A stretch of DNA of 64,000 bases from Streptomyces niveus (GCF_002009175.1 NZ_CP018047.1:5332001-5396000), one strand, 5' to 3'; counted from the first letter of the stretch, positions 1 through 8,470 are shown. Notes: generated by a model not told the origin, from the sequence alone. A program made the numbers and translations.

Positions 1-1048
1 TGGTGATGAGCACCATCACCGGCTGCACCACCGCCTGGAGGTCCTCCTGCCGCGAGACGCGCGCCGCGGCGGCGGCCAGCATGGCGGCGAAGAGAAAGAA
101 GCCGAGCAGGAACCAGACGCCCATCGTCACAAGCGTCCCGCCCACGGCGGTCGGCAGCGAGATCGCCCCGGTGCCCTCGGCGAGCACCACCGCGGCCCCG
201 CCGAGCAGGATGAGCTGGGTCACGCCGACCACGGCCACCCCGATCAGCTTCCCCGCGAGGAGCTGCCAGGGCCGGATGCTGGAGAGCAGCAGCTCCACCA
301 CGCGGCTGGTCTTCTCCTCCACCACGCCCTGGGCCAGCATGATCCCGTAGATGATGAAGAAGAAGTACAGGAGTCCGGTGGAGGAGAGGATCAGCGCGAA
401 CTGCTCGGCCGCGCTGTTACCCGGCGGCTCCAGCGCCTTGACGACGGTGGTCGACGACGCCACGCGCTGCGCGAACTCCACCGGGTCCACGCCCTCGCGC
501 TCCAGCTCCCGTGTGGTGCGCTCCTCGGCCACCGCGGCGTTCACGAGGGCGAGCAGGTCGTCGTCCGTCTCGCGTTCGACGGACATCAGGAGGTTGTCGT
601 CGTCGCCGCTGATGACGGCGGTGACGTCCCCGTCGCGCAGCAGCCGCTCGGAGTCGTCGCCGTCCACGGTGACGAACTCGAAGTCGAGATCGGTCACCTG
701 GTCGGCCAGGACGGTGAGTACCGGGCGCAGTTCGGCGGTGTCCCGGTCGATACCGACCTTGGTCGGGCCTTCCTTGGAGAAGAGGATGATCAGGGTGTAG
801 ACGCCGAGCGCGAGCACCAGTCCCAGCGTGCTCAGCACGAAGGACTTCGTCCGCAGCCTGGTGTTGATCTCGCGCCTGGCGACCAGGCCGACCGCGCGGC
901 GCGCGGACAGGGCGCCCGGATCGGGGGAGGGGCCGTCGCCGGGGGACGGCGCGCCGTCCCGTACCGCCGTGTCGGTGCCCGAGCCTGTGTTCCGGGTCCC
1001 GTCCGCGTCCGCGTCGGCGTCCGCGTCCGCCTGTGCCGCTGTACTCAT
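1..1048 (-). CDS. ABC-2 type transporter permease (NatB/YhaP-like), 3' end cut by window
   Basis: Integral-membrane half of an ABC-2 exporter; it would pair with the ATPase encoded just upstream on the same strand. The ATG (1048) overlaps the ATPase stop codon in an ATGA arrangement, so the two are translationally coupled. The N-terminus is a cytoplasmic Ala/Asp-rich tail (alternating AD dipeptides near residues 7-16). A first membrane helix follows the motif RREINTRLRTKSF, then a large extracytoplasmic domain, then the conserved EEKTSRVVELLLSS cytoplasmic motif typical of NatB/YhaP permeases, then further helices before the window edge. The substrate is unknown; sodium, drug or peptide export are all seen in this family. 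Because the pair follows a RiPP-type locus it may serve self-protection, which is inference only. The C-terminus lies outside the window. Confidence 0.9.
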   Translation of the reverse strand, partial: MSTAAQADADADADADGTRNTGSGTDTAVRDGAPSPGDGPSPDPGALSARRAVGLVARREINTRLRTKSFVLSTLGLVLALGVYTLIILFSKEGPTKVGIDRDTAELRPVLTVLADQVTDLDFEFVTVDGDDSERLLRDGDVTAVISGDDDNLLMSVERETDDDLLALVNAAVAEERTTRELEREGVDPVEFAQRVASSTTVVKALEPPGNSAAEQFALILSSTGLLYFFFIIYGIMLAQGVVEEKTSRVVELLLSSIRPWQLLAGKLIGVAVVGVTQLILLGGAAVVLAEGTGAISLPTAVGGTLVTMGVWFLLGFFLFAAMLAAAAARVSRQEDLQAVVQPVMVLIT

Positions 1049-2040
1049 CGTCCGCCGCCCTTGGTCTCGGTGTCCGTCGCGCCGGTGGCGCCCGCCGCCG
1101 CTGAGGCTCCCGCCGTGGCGCCAGCCGTAGCCTCCGCGTCGTCTCTGGTCACCAGATCGCGGTACAGCTCGGTCAGTGGCGGTTGTTCGGATACGAAGGT
1201 GGACACCGGCCCCGTGGCCAGCGCCGCGTGCAGCACCTGCTGGTCGTCGGCGCCCTTCGCCAGCCGGAGCCGGGTGCGGGTGCCCTCGCGGCTCACGACC
1301 TCCACGCCGGCCAGTCCCGCCGTCCAGCCCTCGCCCGCGCCGGGCGCGTCGACCAGCAGCCGGCGCTCGGCGCTCTCGCTCAGCTCCTGGACGGTGCCGC
1401 AGGCGATGAGCCGTCCGGCGCCGACGATGCCGACGCGGTGGCAGACCCGTTCCACGAGGGCGAGTTGGTGGCTGGAGAAGATGACCGGCACGCCTTCGGC
1501 GGCCCGCTCCGCGAGCACGTCGCGCATCACGTCCACGGCCACCGGGTCGAGGCCGGAGAACGGTTCGTCCAGCACCAGCGCCTTCGGCTCGTGCACCAGG
1601 GCGGCGGCGAGCTGGACGCGCTGCTGATTGCCGAGGCTGAGGTTCTGCACCTCCTCGGAGGCGTACGACGAGACCTCCAGCCGCTCGATCCACCGGCCCG
1701 CCGCCTTGCGCGCTGCGGCGCTCGACATGCCGTGCAACTCGGCCAGATATCTGAGGTGTTCGCCGACCTTCATCCGCGGATACAGGCCGCGCTCCTCCGG
1801 CATGTATCCGAACTGCCTGCGTGCCGCGAAGTCGACGGGACGGCCGCGCCAGCGGACTTCCCCGGCGTCCGGTGTGAGGACTCCGAGGATGATCCGCATC
1901 GTGGTGGTCTTGCCCGCCCCGTTGCTTCCCACGAAACCGAACAGCTCACCGGCGCGGATGTCGAAGGTCATGTCGTCGACCGCTCGGCGCTTGCCGTAGC
2001 TCTTCCGTACGCGGTCGACCTCCAGCGCTGCCGCAGTCAT
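1045..2040 (-). CDS. ABC transporter ATP-binding protein (NatA-like)
   Basis: Cytoplasmic ATPase subunit partnering the ABC-2 permease downstream. The protein has about 331 residues: Walker A GSNGAGKTTT near residue 40, signature LSLGNQQR, Walker B ALVLDEPFSGLD and a switch histidine (FSSHQ), then a C-terminal DUF4162-like region typical of NatA/drug-export ATPases. I chose the ATG at 2040 because a GGAAGG ribosome site precedes it, whereas the longer reading would start inside the upstream palindrome. The signature reads LSLGN rather than the common LSGGQ, which is usual for this subfamily. The only upstream regulatory element I see is the perfect inverted repeat at 2061-2097. Confidence 0.93.
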   Translation of the reverse strand: MTAAALEVDRVRKSYGKRRAVDDMTFDIRAGELFGFVGSNGAGKTTTMRIILGVLTPDAGEVRWRGRPVDFAARRQFGYMPEERGLYPRMKVGEHLRYLAELHGMSSAAARKAAGRWIERLEVSSYASEEVQNLSLGNQQRVQLAAALVHEPKALVLDEPFSGLDPVAVDVMRDVLAERAAEGVPVIFSSHQLALVERVCHRVGIVGAGRLIACGTVQELSESAERRLLVDAPGAGEGWTAGLAGVEVVSREGTRTRLRLAKGADDQQVLHAALATGPVSTFVSEQPPLTELYRDLVTRDDAEATAGATAGASAAAGATGATDTETKGGGR

Positions 2041-2060
2041 GTGTCGCACCTTCCGACGGT

Positions 2061-2097
2061 GATGTGTTAACTCACTGAAGTATTGCGTTAACACATC
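2061..2097. promoter_or_regulatory. Perfect 11-bp inverted repeat, candidate operator of the ABC-2 pair
   Basis: GATGTGTTAAC (2061-2071) is repeated inverted as GTTAACACATC (2087-2097), with a 15-nt AT-rich spacer. It lies 21 nt upstream of the ABC ATPase start and downstream of the RiPP-type methyltransferase stop. Such spaced palindromes are usual for GntR, PadR or MarR dimers controlling transporter pairs; the cognate regulator is not recognisable here. Confidence 0.6.
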
Positions 2098-2112
2098 ACT
2101 CCGTCAAGGAAG

Positions 2113-2946
2113 TCATGCGTTCTGACGCTCCACCACGACAATGTGCTTCTCCGTCAGCTCCGACAGCGGGCTCCGGTCCCAGCCCGCCCAGCGGCCGGTC
2201 ACCCGCAGCCCCGCGAGCCGGGCCATCACGTCGAACTCGGCGGGCCACGCGTACCGGCTGACCTCGGGCACCTTCCGCAGCCCGGCCGGACCCAGGATCG
2301 TGTGGACCACCAGTGCCGACTGGAGCTGCCGGTTCACCTGGATCGTGTCCAACAGCAGTGCGTCCGCGGCGAGATGACCGATCTGCGTCGTCGCCTCGGA
2401 GAGCCGGTGGTAGTTCTGCGGGTTGTACGTCTCGAAGACCGCCGCCCCGCCGTCGGCGAGCGCGTCGTGGATGCCGCGCAGACAGCTGATCTGCAACTCC
2501 TGCGTGGGCAGCATGAAGAACGTGTTGAGCGCGGTGAGGACCAGGTCGTACCGCTCCTCCACCACCAGCGCGCTGAAGTCGGCGACCGAACTCGTGATAC
2601 CGCCCGTGGGGTCGTTCTCGTGGAGCTTCGCCAGCATCGCGGGGGAGGCGTCCACACCGTGCACGCGGTACCCGTGCTCGGCCAGCGGGATCGCCAACCG
2701 CCCCGTGCCGACACCCAGTTCGAGCAGCGAGGCCGGCGCCGGACGCAGCTCGTCCAGGAAGGTGATCATGGAGTCGATGGCCGGGCCACTGGTCGGGTAG
2801 AGCGAGTCGTAGACATCGGCCAGCGCCTCGCCGTACGCGCTGCTGCCGCCGGAGGGAGCACCGCTGCCCGGAGCACCTCCGGGAGCGCCGCCGTTGGTCG
2901 AGCTCTTGGTACGGCTCTCGGTCTGCTGGGGAGCTTCGGTGGTCAT
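2113..2946 (-). CDS. Class I SAM-dependent methyltransferase of the RiPP-type locus
   Basis: Predicted cytosolic methyltransferase of 277 residues. After a low-complexity Gly/Ser/Pro N-terminus (residues 10-36) comes the SAM-binding motif LLELGVGTGRLA near residues 74-85, the acidic ribose-binding loop VHGVDASP and the motif-II strand RYDLVLTALNTFF. ATG at 2946 is preceded by AAGGAGA and overlaps the stop of the flavoprotein gene (ATGA), so it is the last gene of the coupled operon. In class V lanthipeptide (lexapeptide, cacaoidin) and thioamitide loci a methyltransferase of this class methylates the peptide N-terminus or a side chain. A peptide substrate is inferred here from context only. 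Confidence 0.85.
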   Translation of the reverse strand: MTTEAPQQTESRTKSSTNGGAPGGAPGSGAPSGGSSAYGEALADVYDSLYPTSGPAIDSMITFLDELRPAPASLLELGVGTGRLAIPLAEHGYRVHGVDASPAMLAKLHENDPTGGITSSVADFSALVVEERYDLVLTALNTFFMLPTQELQISCLRGIHDALADGGAAVFETYNPQNYHRLSEATTQIGHLAADALLLDTIQVNRQLQSALVVHTILGPAGLRKVPEVSRYAWPAEFDVMARLAGLRVTGRWAGWDRSPLSELTEKHIVVVERQNA

Positions 2947-3608
2947 GCGCTGTCTCCTTCTGCTCTCTGCTTCCGCTGTTCCGCTGATGCGTGTTCCTGC
3001 TCGGCGTGCGGCTCCTCGGCCGCCAGCTCCGCCCTCAACCGGTCCGCCGCGGCCAGCACTTCGGGGAACGACGCGGGCGCCCACGCCTCGCGCCGGCCAC
3101 TGGTCGTACTGCGACCGGGATGGGGCGGGACGACGACCACGTTGCGGCGCCCGGCGAGCTTGGCGGAGTGCTCCGCGTACGCCGCGCTCTGCGCGCCACC
3201 CGGCGGCAGAGCGGGCGCCAGCGCGATCGCGGCCCCCGTGCACTGGAGCGCGAGGATCGACGGCGAGTCACCGAGTCCCAGCGCCAGCCGCGCGAGGTAG
3301 TTGAGTGTCGCGGGCAGGACCACCACGGCGTCCGGCCACTGCGCGAGATCCACATGACGGGCGCGCGGCTCCGGCTCCTCGGGCCAGCGGTCCTCCAGCA
3401 CGTCGCAGCCGCCGATGGCCGTCAGCGCCTCACGGGTGACGAACCGGCCGGCCGCCCCCGTCAGGACGTACCGCACCTCCACCCCGGGCTGCGCCGTCTT
3501 CAGCCAGCTCGCCCAGAACGGTAGATGGGCCGCGGCCACCGACCCCGTACCGACGACCAACAGCCGCCGTATGCCCACCGGTTCGGGCATACCCGCGCCG
3601 GCGGTCAC
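2943..3608 (-). CDS. HFCD-family flavoprotein, probable peptidyl-cysteine decarboxylase (LanD-like)
   Basis: A 221-residue flavoprotein of the homo-oligomeric FMN-containing cysteine decarboxylase family (EpiD, PPC decarboxylase, TvaF). What is seen: the N-terminal Rossmann strand LLVVGTGSVAAAHLPFW (residues 16-32), an active-site histidine candidate in RARHVDLAQWPD (H85), and PATLNYLARLALGLGDS (99-115), equivalent to the family's PxxANT motif. In RiPP pathways these enzymes oxidatively decarboxylate a C-terminal Cys of the precursor to an enethiol, giving AviCys or AviMeCys. GTG at 3608 overlaps the ABC exporter stop (GTGA). The neighbourhood favours a LanD/TvaF role over coenzyme A synthesis, for which the usual bifunctional CoaBC length is missing. 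Confidence 0.87.
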   Translation of the reverse strand: MTAGAGMPEPVGIRRLLVVGTGSVAAAHLPFWASWLKTAQPGVEVRYVLTGAAGRFVTREALTAIGGCDVLEDRWPEEPEPRARHVDLAQWPDAVVVLPATLNYLARLALGLGDSPSILALQCTGAAIALAPALPPGGAQSAAYAEHSAKLAGRRNVVVVPPHPGRSTTSGRREAWAPASFPEVLAAADRLRAELAAEEPHAEQEHASAEQRKQRAEGDSA

Positions 3609-5539
3609 CGGGCCGCCGCGCCCGCCTCCGAACCCGCCACGGGCGCGGGCTCGGAAGCGGGGGCGGGTTCCGGCGCGAGCGCCGGGTCCATGGGGGCCGC
3701 CGTGGCAGCCGGATCGACGGGAGCGGGCGCCGCGCCGCCGTTCAAGGCGCTCTTCGCGGTGTCGGCGCCGGCGCCGCTCTCCGCGCGCCGTGCCTCGCCT
3801 CCGCGCAGCGTCTGGCCGTGCACCAGCTCCTGATAGAGCGGCGAACGTGTCAGCAACTCCTCGTGCGTACCGCGGTCGACGATGTGACCCTCGTCCACGA
3901 CCACGATCAGATCCGCGTCCTGCACGGTCGAGATACGGTGCGCGACCGCGATCACCGCGCGTTCGGCGGCCAGTTCACGCATCAGCGCCCGCAGCCGCTC
4001 CTCGTTCTCGCTGTCGAGCTGGGAGGTCGGCTCGTCGAAGAGGACGATGCGGGTGTCCCGCAGCAGTACGCGGGCAGCCGCCAGCCGCTGCCGCTGACCG
4101 CCCGACAGGTCCTCGGCGCGGCCCAGTTCGGTGTCCAGACCGTCCGGCAGCGCCTCCACGGCCGCGCGCAGCCCGAGCGTGTCCAGCGCCCGCCACAGCT
4201 CCGCGTCCGGTACGCCGCCGTCCCGGCCGAGCTGAAGGTTCTGCCGCACCGTGCCCTCGACGAGGGTGAAGCTCTGGTCCACGTAGTTGATCTCGCCGCG
4301 CAGCTGCTTCAGCGGCCACTGCTCGACCGGCAGCCCGCACACCGAGATCCGGCCCGACTCCGGCAGCAGGAAGCGTTCGGTGAGTCCGAGCAGCGTCGTC
4401 TTGCCGGCCCCGGAGGGCCCGACGACGGCGGTCAGCCCGCGCGCGGGCGCCGCGAAGGACGCCTCGTGGATGATGGTGCGCCCACCGTCCACGTACGTCA
4501 CCCGGTCGAACTCCACCGCGGGCGCCGTGGGGGAGGGCTCGACGGCGGTGGCCGAACCGGGGTCCTCCGACGGGATCATCAGCACGCTGTTGAGACGGCC
4601 CCGAGCGGCCAGACCGGCCTGCATCCGCGCGAAGCCCGAGACCAACAAGGTCAGCGGCGACACCAGTTGGAGCAGATACACGATGAAGGCGGCGAACTCG
4701 CCGATGTTCAGATCCCCGGAAGCCAGCCGGGCCCCGCTGACCACCATCACCGCGACGATCGACAGCTGCTGGCCGAACTGCATCGTCGGCCCGACCAGCG
4801 AACTCACCCGCGCAACGGACACCGCGGCCCTGCGCGCCTCGTCGACACTGTCCCCGAGCGAGGACGCCACCTGACGCTCCGCCAGGAACGCCTTGACCGT
4901 CGGCAGCGACAGCACGGCCGCCGTCATCTGCTGGGACATCGCGCCGATGGCGTTCTGCTGCCTCTCGACCCCGCTGCGGATCGCCCGGACACAGGCGAAG
5001 ATCCCGAGACCCGCGACGGTGAAGGTCGCCAGCACCACCAGCAGCAGAACCCAGTCCAGCAGCCCCATGGCGATCAGCGTGCCGACGGCCAGGAAGAGGG
5101 ACGACGGGATCTGCGCCACGCCGACGTCCACCACGGAGCGCAGCTGGGAGCTGTCGGAGCTGGCGCGGGCAACCAGATTGCCGGCCCCCTCGCGCCGTAC
5201 CCGCCGCAGCGGCAGGGTCAGGATGTGCGCGGCGATCCGGAACCGCGCCTCGGAGACCAGGGCCTCACCGGCGCGGGCGAGCAGGTAGGAGCCGATCGCG
5301 GACGCGAGACCGGCACCGAGCGCGAGACCGGCCATCGCGAGCATCGGGCGGATCGGCCGTTCGTCCTGGCCCAGCGCCATCACCAGGTCACGGACCTGGA
5401 GGGGGAGCATGAGCGTGGCGACGGCGGAGAGCATGCTCATCACCACCGCACCGGCGACCGCGAGCTTCCGGCCCTCCAGGAGCTGGGCGAAGACCCGCAG
5501 TTCGTCTGTGTCGGCCGGACGTGGTTCTGTCTTGGCCAT
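3605..5539 (-). CDS. ABC exporter with fused membrane and ATPase domains (RiPP export)
   Basis: A 644-residue half-transporter, expected to act as a homodimer. A six-helix ABC membrane domain spans about residues 25-310. The nucleotide-binding domain carries Walker A GPSGAGKTT (374-382), signature LSGGQ (478-482), Walker B RIVLFDEP (497-504) and the H-loop AVAHR. There is no N-terminal C39 peptidase domain, so any leader peptide must be removed by another protease. ATG at 5539 has a GGAGGA site. The C-terminal ~50 residues are an Ala/Pro-rich tail beyond the fold. It is followed by the flavoprotein with a 4-nt overlap and is separated by 64 nt from the HopA1 gene. The likely role is export of the mature peptide, by context. 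Confidence 0.9.
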   Translation of the reverse strand: MAKTEPRPADTDELRVFAQLLEGRKLAVAGAVVMSMLSAVATLMLPLQVRDLVMALGQDERPIRPMLAMAGLALGAGLASAIGSYLLARAGEALVSEARFRIAAHILTLPLRRVRREGAGNLVARASSDSSQLRSVVDVGVAQIPSSLFLAVGTLIAMGLLDWVLLLVVLATFTVAGLGIFACVRAIRSGVERQQNAIGAMSQQMTAAVLSLPTVKAFLAERQVASSLGDSVDEARRAAVSVARVSSLVGPTMQFGQQLSIVAVMVVSGARLASGDLNIGEFAAFIVYLLQLVSPLTLLVSGFARMQAGLAARGRLNSVLMIPSEDPGSATAVEPSPTAPAVEFDRVTYVDGGRTIIHEASFAAPARGLTAVVGPSGAGKTTLLGLTERFLLPESGRISVCGLPVEQWPLKQLRGEINYVDQSFTLVEGTVRQNLQLGRDGGVPDAELWRALDTLGLRAAVEALPDGLDTELGRAEDLSGGQRQRLAAARVLLRDTRIVLFDEPTSQLDSENEERLRALMRELAAERAVIAVAHRISTVQDADLIVVVDEGHIVDRGTHEELLTRSPLYQELVHGQTLRGGEARRAESGAGADTAKSALNGGAAPAPVDPAATAAPMDPALAPEPAPASEPAPVAGSEAGAAAR

Positions 5540-5603
5540 GGTGGTGGATCTCCTCCAGCTACGCGGTCTACATCCGGTCACTTTCGGTCGCACGGCCGAC
5601 GGT

Positions 5604-6755
5604 TCAGGGCGCGGCGGCGGCCCCGTTACCGGTACCGGTGGGGATGTCAGTGGTGTCGCCGGTGGTGTTGCCGGTGGTCGTGATGCCGGTGGCGCTGTCG
5701 GCGGTGTCCGTCCAGGGCCAGGGCGCCGAGTCGAGATTGCGGGCGGGGTCGGCCGGGTCGACGTTCGCCGCGGCGCAGGCCGCCGACAACTCGGCGACCG
5801 TCGGCCGCTCGTTGCCCTGCTCGGCGGCGGCGACGAACGCACGGGCCATCACATGCGAACGGTGCTCGCCGAAGCTGAGTCCGCGCATGCCGGTGCGGTC
5901 GTCCTTCGGCTCCCAGGCGGCCGTCACGCCGGGGGCCACGACATGCGCGAACGCGGGGGAGGGGCCGTCCGGCAGCCCCGTGGCCAGGGCGCTCTCGGTC
6001 AACGCGTCGACCACGCCCCAGGATTCGGAACTCAGATAGACCACCATGCCGTCGTTGCGCGGCAGGCTGGCCGGATTCGAGATGATCTTCGCCCGGTAGA
6101 TCGCCGACCGGCTCTCCAGCGTGCTCAGCACGGCGTTCCACAGGGCGGGCCCCTGCTCGGCATCGGCCACCCGCAGATACATGCGCAGCAGATCGCCGCC
6201 ACCGGTACGGCCCTTGCCGCTGTCCACCAGGAAGAAACCCGGCGAGATCAGCGGGCGGGCCGAGGGGAGCTTCATCAGGACCACGGGGCGCCCCGGATCA
6301 CCGACCGTACGCCCGGTGTCCTGGAGCGACACCGAGTCCGGCACGCCCAGGCGCAGACCGTCGATCTCCACCACGCGCCGGCCGGCGGCCGTCCGCCGGT
6401 CGGTGAGGATCGCCGGCGCGACGGTCGCGGCGTGCGGGGTCGCCTCGGCGATCCGGGTCTCGTACTCCGGCGCGCGCAGCGTCTTGGGCGCCTTGCGGTC
6501 GCGTATGCCGCGTCCGGTGTGCAGCACCTCGTAGAGGGCGCGGGCGAGCGTGAAGCGCATCGCCGGCGGGGACTCGGCGGTCACCTCGTCGTCGCGTACC
6601 CAGGCGGTCCTGCCGTCGGGCGCGATGCGGACCTCGGCCAGGGCGGCGCGCAGTCCGGGGGAGAGCGGCGGCTGCTCCTGCGGGGGGTGGGCGTTGCCGG
6701 CGGTCGCGGTTGCGGTTGCGGGAGTGCCTGTGGCCGTTTCTGTGCCCGTGCTCAT
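5604..6755 (-). CDS. HopA1-domain protein (class V lanthipeptide / thioamitide-type modification enzyme)
   Basis: A 383-residue soluble protein resembling the T3SS-effector HopA1 family proteins found beside APH-like kinases in class V lanthipeptide (lexapeptide, pristinin) and thioamitide loci. There, the HopA1 protein is thought to work with the kinase in dehydrating Ser/Thr, as the phosphate-eliminating partner. Seen here: a Thr/Ala-rich N-terminus (residues 1-22), then a globular region with RFTLARALYEVLHTGRG, the central FFLVDSGKGRTGGGDLLRMYLRV and VVYLSSESWGVVD segments, and the late GLSFGEHRSHVMARAFV segment characteristic of the bacterial RiPP group. The ATG overlaps the kinase stop (ATGA), arguing for a stoichiometric pair. 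The family call is from memory of the motif pattern; catalysis is inferred. Confidence 0.8.
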   Translation of the reverse strand: MSTGTETATGTPATATATAGNAHPPQEQPPLSPGLRAALAEVRIAPDGRTAWVRDDEVTAESPPAMRFTLARALYEVLHTGRGIRDRKAPKTLRAPEYETRIAEATPHAATVAPAILTDRRTAAGRRVVEIDGLRLGVPDSVSLQDTGRTVGDPGRPVVLMKLPSARPLISPGFFLVDSGKGRTGGGDLLRMYLRVADAEQGPALWNAVLSTLESRSAIYRAKIISNPASLPRNDGMVVYLSSESWGVVDALTESALATGLPDGPSPAFAHVVAPGVTAAWEPKDDRTGMRGLSFGEHRSHVMARAFVAAAEQGNERPTVAELSAACAAANVDPADPARNLDSAPWPWTDTADSATGITTTGNTTGDTTDIPTGTGNGAAAAP

Positions 6756-7873
6756 GCGGCCTCCCCGAGTCCGACCGTGGAGACGAAGCTCCGCGGATCA
6801 AGTAGCGCTGTCCGGCCGATCCCCGCCGCCGCCCGGACGATGGCCGACAGACGGCCGTTCTCCTTGGTCGAGGCGATCAGCCGGTCGATCAGATGCCATC
6901 CGGCGTAGGACGTGGCCCGCACGACGAGTCCGTCGTCGTCGGGGCCGCCGCCCTCGCGGTAGCCACGGTGGAACGCGGCGATCAGCGGCAGTACGCGGGT
7001 CAGCTCCTCGCTGCCGCGCGCCACCACCTCCTCGTGGGTGAGGGTCGCCGAGAAGGCGTCGTCCGCCTCCTGCGAGGGAATCCGCAGCACCGCCCGGTGC
7101 AGCCACTCACCGACGTACGCCCCGACGTCACGCGCCGGATCGCCGAGCCGGAACTCCTCCCAGTCGTTGACGTACAACGCCGAGTCGGTGGCCAGGAACT
7201 GATCCAGCCTCAGATCCCCGTGGATGGGCACGTGAGCCACATCGGCCTCGGTCGCCCGGAGTCTTTCGAGCCCGTCGAGCAGCGCGGTGTCGCGCTGCAG
7301 CAGTCCCCAGCCCTGGATGAACGCGCCGGTGGCGTTGACGTAGTGCTCCAGCGGCAGCGACCGCAGGTCTTCGACGGGCGGGTACGGGTGCGGGTCCGGC
7401 TCCGGGAAGTCCTCGGGCAGGAACGGCAGTCGGTGCAGCGCGGCCACCGTGCGGCCGGCCTCCGCCGACGTCGCCTCGGTGAACTCCTCCTCCGCGGCGA
7501 GCTCGCTGCCCGACCGGATGTCGTCGAGCATCCCGAAGACCAGCAGGCGCTGCTCCTCGTCACCGCCGAGGAATTCGGGGCGAGGGAACGGCGATTGGCC
7601 GCGATCCATCAGGCGCTCGAATGACATGAGCCGCTGATAACGCTTCAGGGATTCCTTGGGATTCCCTTTGAGGCGCTTCACGAATACCGCGTTGCCGGTG
7701 TCGGTCACGCCGGACCAGTTGTCGTTCCGGCCCGGATAGGAGAAGACCTCCGAGGCGTCGAGTGAACCCAAGTGGAGCTGGACGAGGAGCTGTTCGACCG
7801 ATGCGTCCACGGGACTGTCGACAGCCGACGCGGAAGAGCGGCCCTGCGGGTATTGAGTCTTTTCGCCTGCCAC
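6752..7873 (-). CDS. APH-like phosphotransferase of the RiPP-type locus (LanK/TvaC-like)
   Basis: A 373-residue kinase-fold protein. Visible are a nucleotide-binding-lobe lysine in AVFVKRLKG (K66), the catalytic loop HGDLRLDQF (218-226, the usual Asn replaced by Gln) and the metal-binding DWEEFRLGDPARD (237-249). This aminoglycoside-phosphotransferase fold with a HopA1 partner is the hallmark of class V lanthipeptide and thioamitide modification, where it phosphorylates precursor Ser/Thr before elimination. The start is taken as GTG 7873, since a stop closes the frame just upstream; the ribosome site there is poor, so a start a little inside is possible. It is the first gene of the coupled operon and follows a 0.6 kb leader region with a strong hairpin. 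A true antibiotic-resistance APH is unlikely in this context. Confidence 0.83.
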   Translation of the reverse strand: MAGEKTQYPQGRSSASAVDSPVDASVEQLLVQLHLGSLDASEVFSYPGRNDNWSGVTDTGNAVFVKRLKGNPKESLKRYQRLMSFERLMDRGQSPFPRPEFLGGDEEQRLLVFGMLDDIRSGSELAAEEEFTEATSAEAGRTVAALHRLPFLPEDFPEPDPHPYPPVEDLRSLPLEHYVNATGAFIQGWGLLQRDTALLDGLERLRATEADVAHVPIHGDLRLDQFLATDSALYVNDWEEFRLGDPARDVGAYVGEWLHRAVLRIPSQEADDAFSATLTHEEVVARGSEELTRVLPLIAAFHRGYREGGGPDDDGLVVRATSYAGWHLIDRLIASTKENGRLSAIVRAAAGIGRTALLDPRSFVSTVGLGEAA

Positions 7874-8185
7874 ATGCGTTTTCTATCGCGGGTGGCCGCC
7901 GGCGGACAACGAATTGACCGCCATCGGCCACCCCCGGTCGGGGCATGGCGCGATGGGTAACGTGCGGACCGCCGAGCCGTCCCGGACGGGCGGTGTGAGG
8001 GCCGTACGAGGGGCCGGCACCGCTACGGGCACGGGGGCTCTCCCGCGGTCGTTCCAGGGGGTCGTACGGGCGCTGTGGACGCGAGTTCGACGCGAGTTCG
8101 ACGCGGGTCCGACGCGTCGTCTTCGTGAGGCCGGCGCACCCTCGGCACGTCGGCCGAACGCCGTGACCTGTCTTTCGTCCGACCG

Positions 8186-8224
8186 CCCACGCGGGCCAAG
8201 CAGGGAAAACCGTGCCCGCGTGGG
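8186..8224 (-). terminator. Strong hairpin in the leader of the RiPP-type operon (attenuator or terminator)
   Basis: CCCACGCGGGC (8186-8196) and GCCCGCGTGGG (8214-8224) form a perfect 11-bp stem around a 17-nt loop, about 310 nt upstream of the kinase start. Partial terminators between a precursor gene and its modification genes are common in RiPP operons. No U-tract follows on the minus strand, so an attenuator or processing stem is as likely. Confidence 0.55.
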
Positions 8225-8381
8225 AGGTCGTGCGAGGTTCGGACAGGGGAACGGCGGCCGGTGACGATTCCTCCGCTAACCGTCACACGACGCCGTTCGT
8301 GGTGCCGATCTGTTCGAGCCAGTATTTACGTAATTTCGTCGCCCGCGTGTGTGGTGGTGCTTCGTGGTGCTGTCACGCGTG

Positions 8382-8450
8382 GTGCTCGTCGCGCTTGTTG
8401 TGCGTGCCGTGCCTGTTGTGCTCGTCGTGCTTGTTCCGCGGGCGCTTGTT
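8382..8450. repeat. 18-bp imperfect tandem repeat, about 3.8 copies
   Basis: The units are GTGCTCGTCGCGCTTGTT (8382-8399), GTGCGTGCCGTGCCTGTT (8400-8417) and GTGCTCGTCGTGCTTGTT (8418-8435), then a 15-nt partial copy ending at 8450. The period is six codons, so every frame gives a hexapeptide repeat, but no frame has a credible start. It lies directly downstream of the LuxR-type gene on the minus strand. Confidence 0.8.
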
Positions 8451-8470
8451 CTTTTTCTGATGGGGCGGGG

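Larger units (their letters stand above)
7874..8470. other. Non-coding leader region between the HTH regulator and the RiPP-type operon
   Basis: This 597-nt stretch has no ORF I can defend. It holds an 11-bp stem hairpin (8186-8224), a TTACGTAA palindrome in an AT-rich patch (8326-8333) and an 18-bp tandem repeat (8382-8450). A RiPP precursor would be expected here, but I checked ATG and GTG starts on both strands and found none with both a ribosome site and a Ser/Thr/Cys-rich core. Confidence 0.6.

Noticed and set aside
8212..8460. Plus-strand Cys-rich ORF of 82 codons (many C/S residues) in the RiPP leader region, considered as the precursor peptide
   Set aside because: It has a GTG start inside the hairpin stem, no ribosome site, and its cysteines come from the 18-bp tandem repeat; it runs opposite to the operon.
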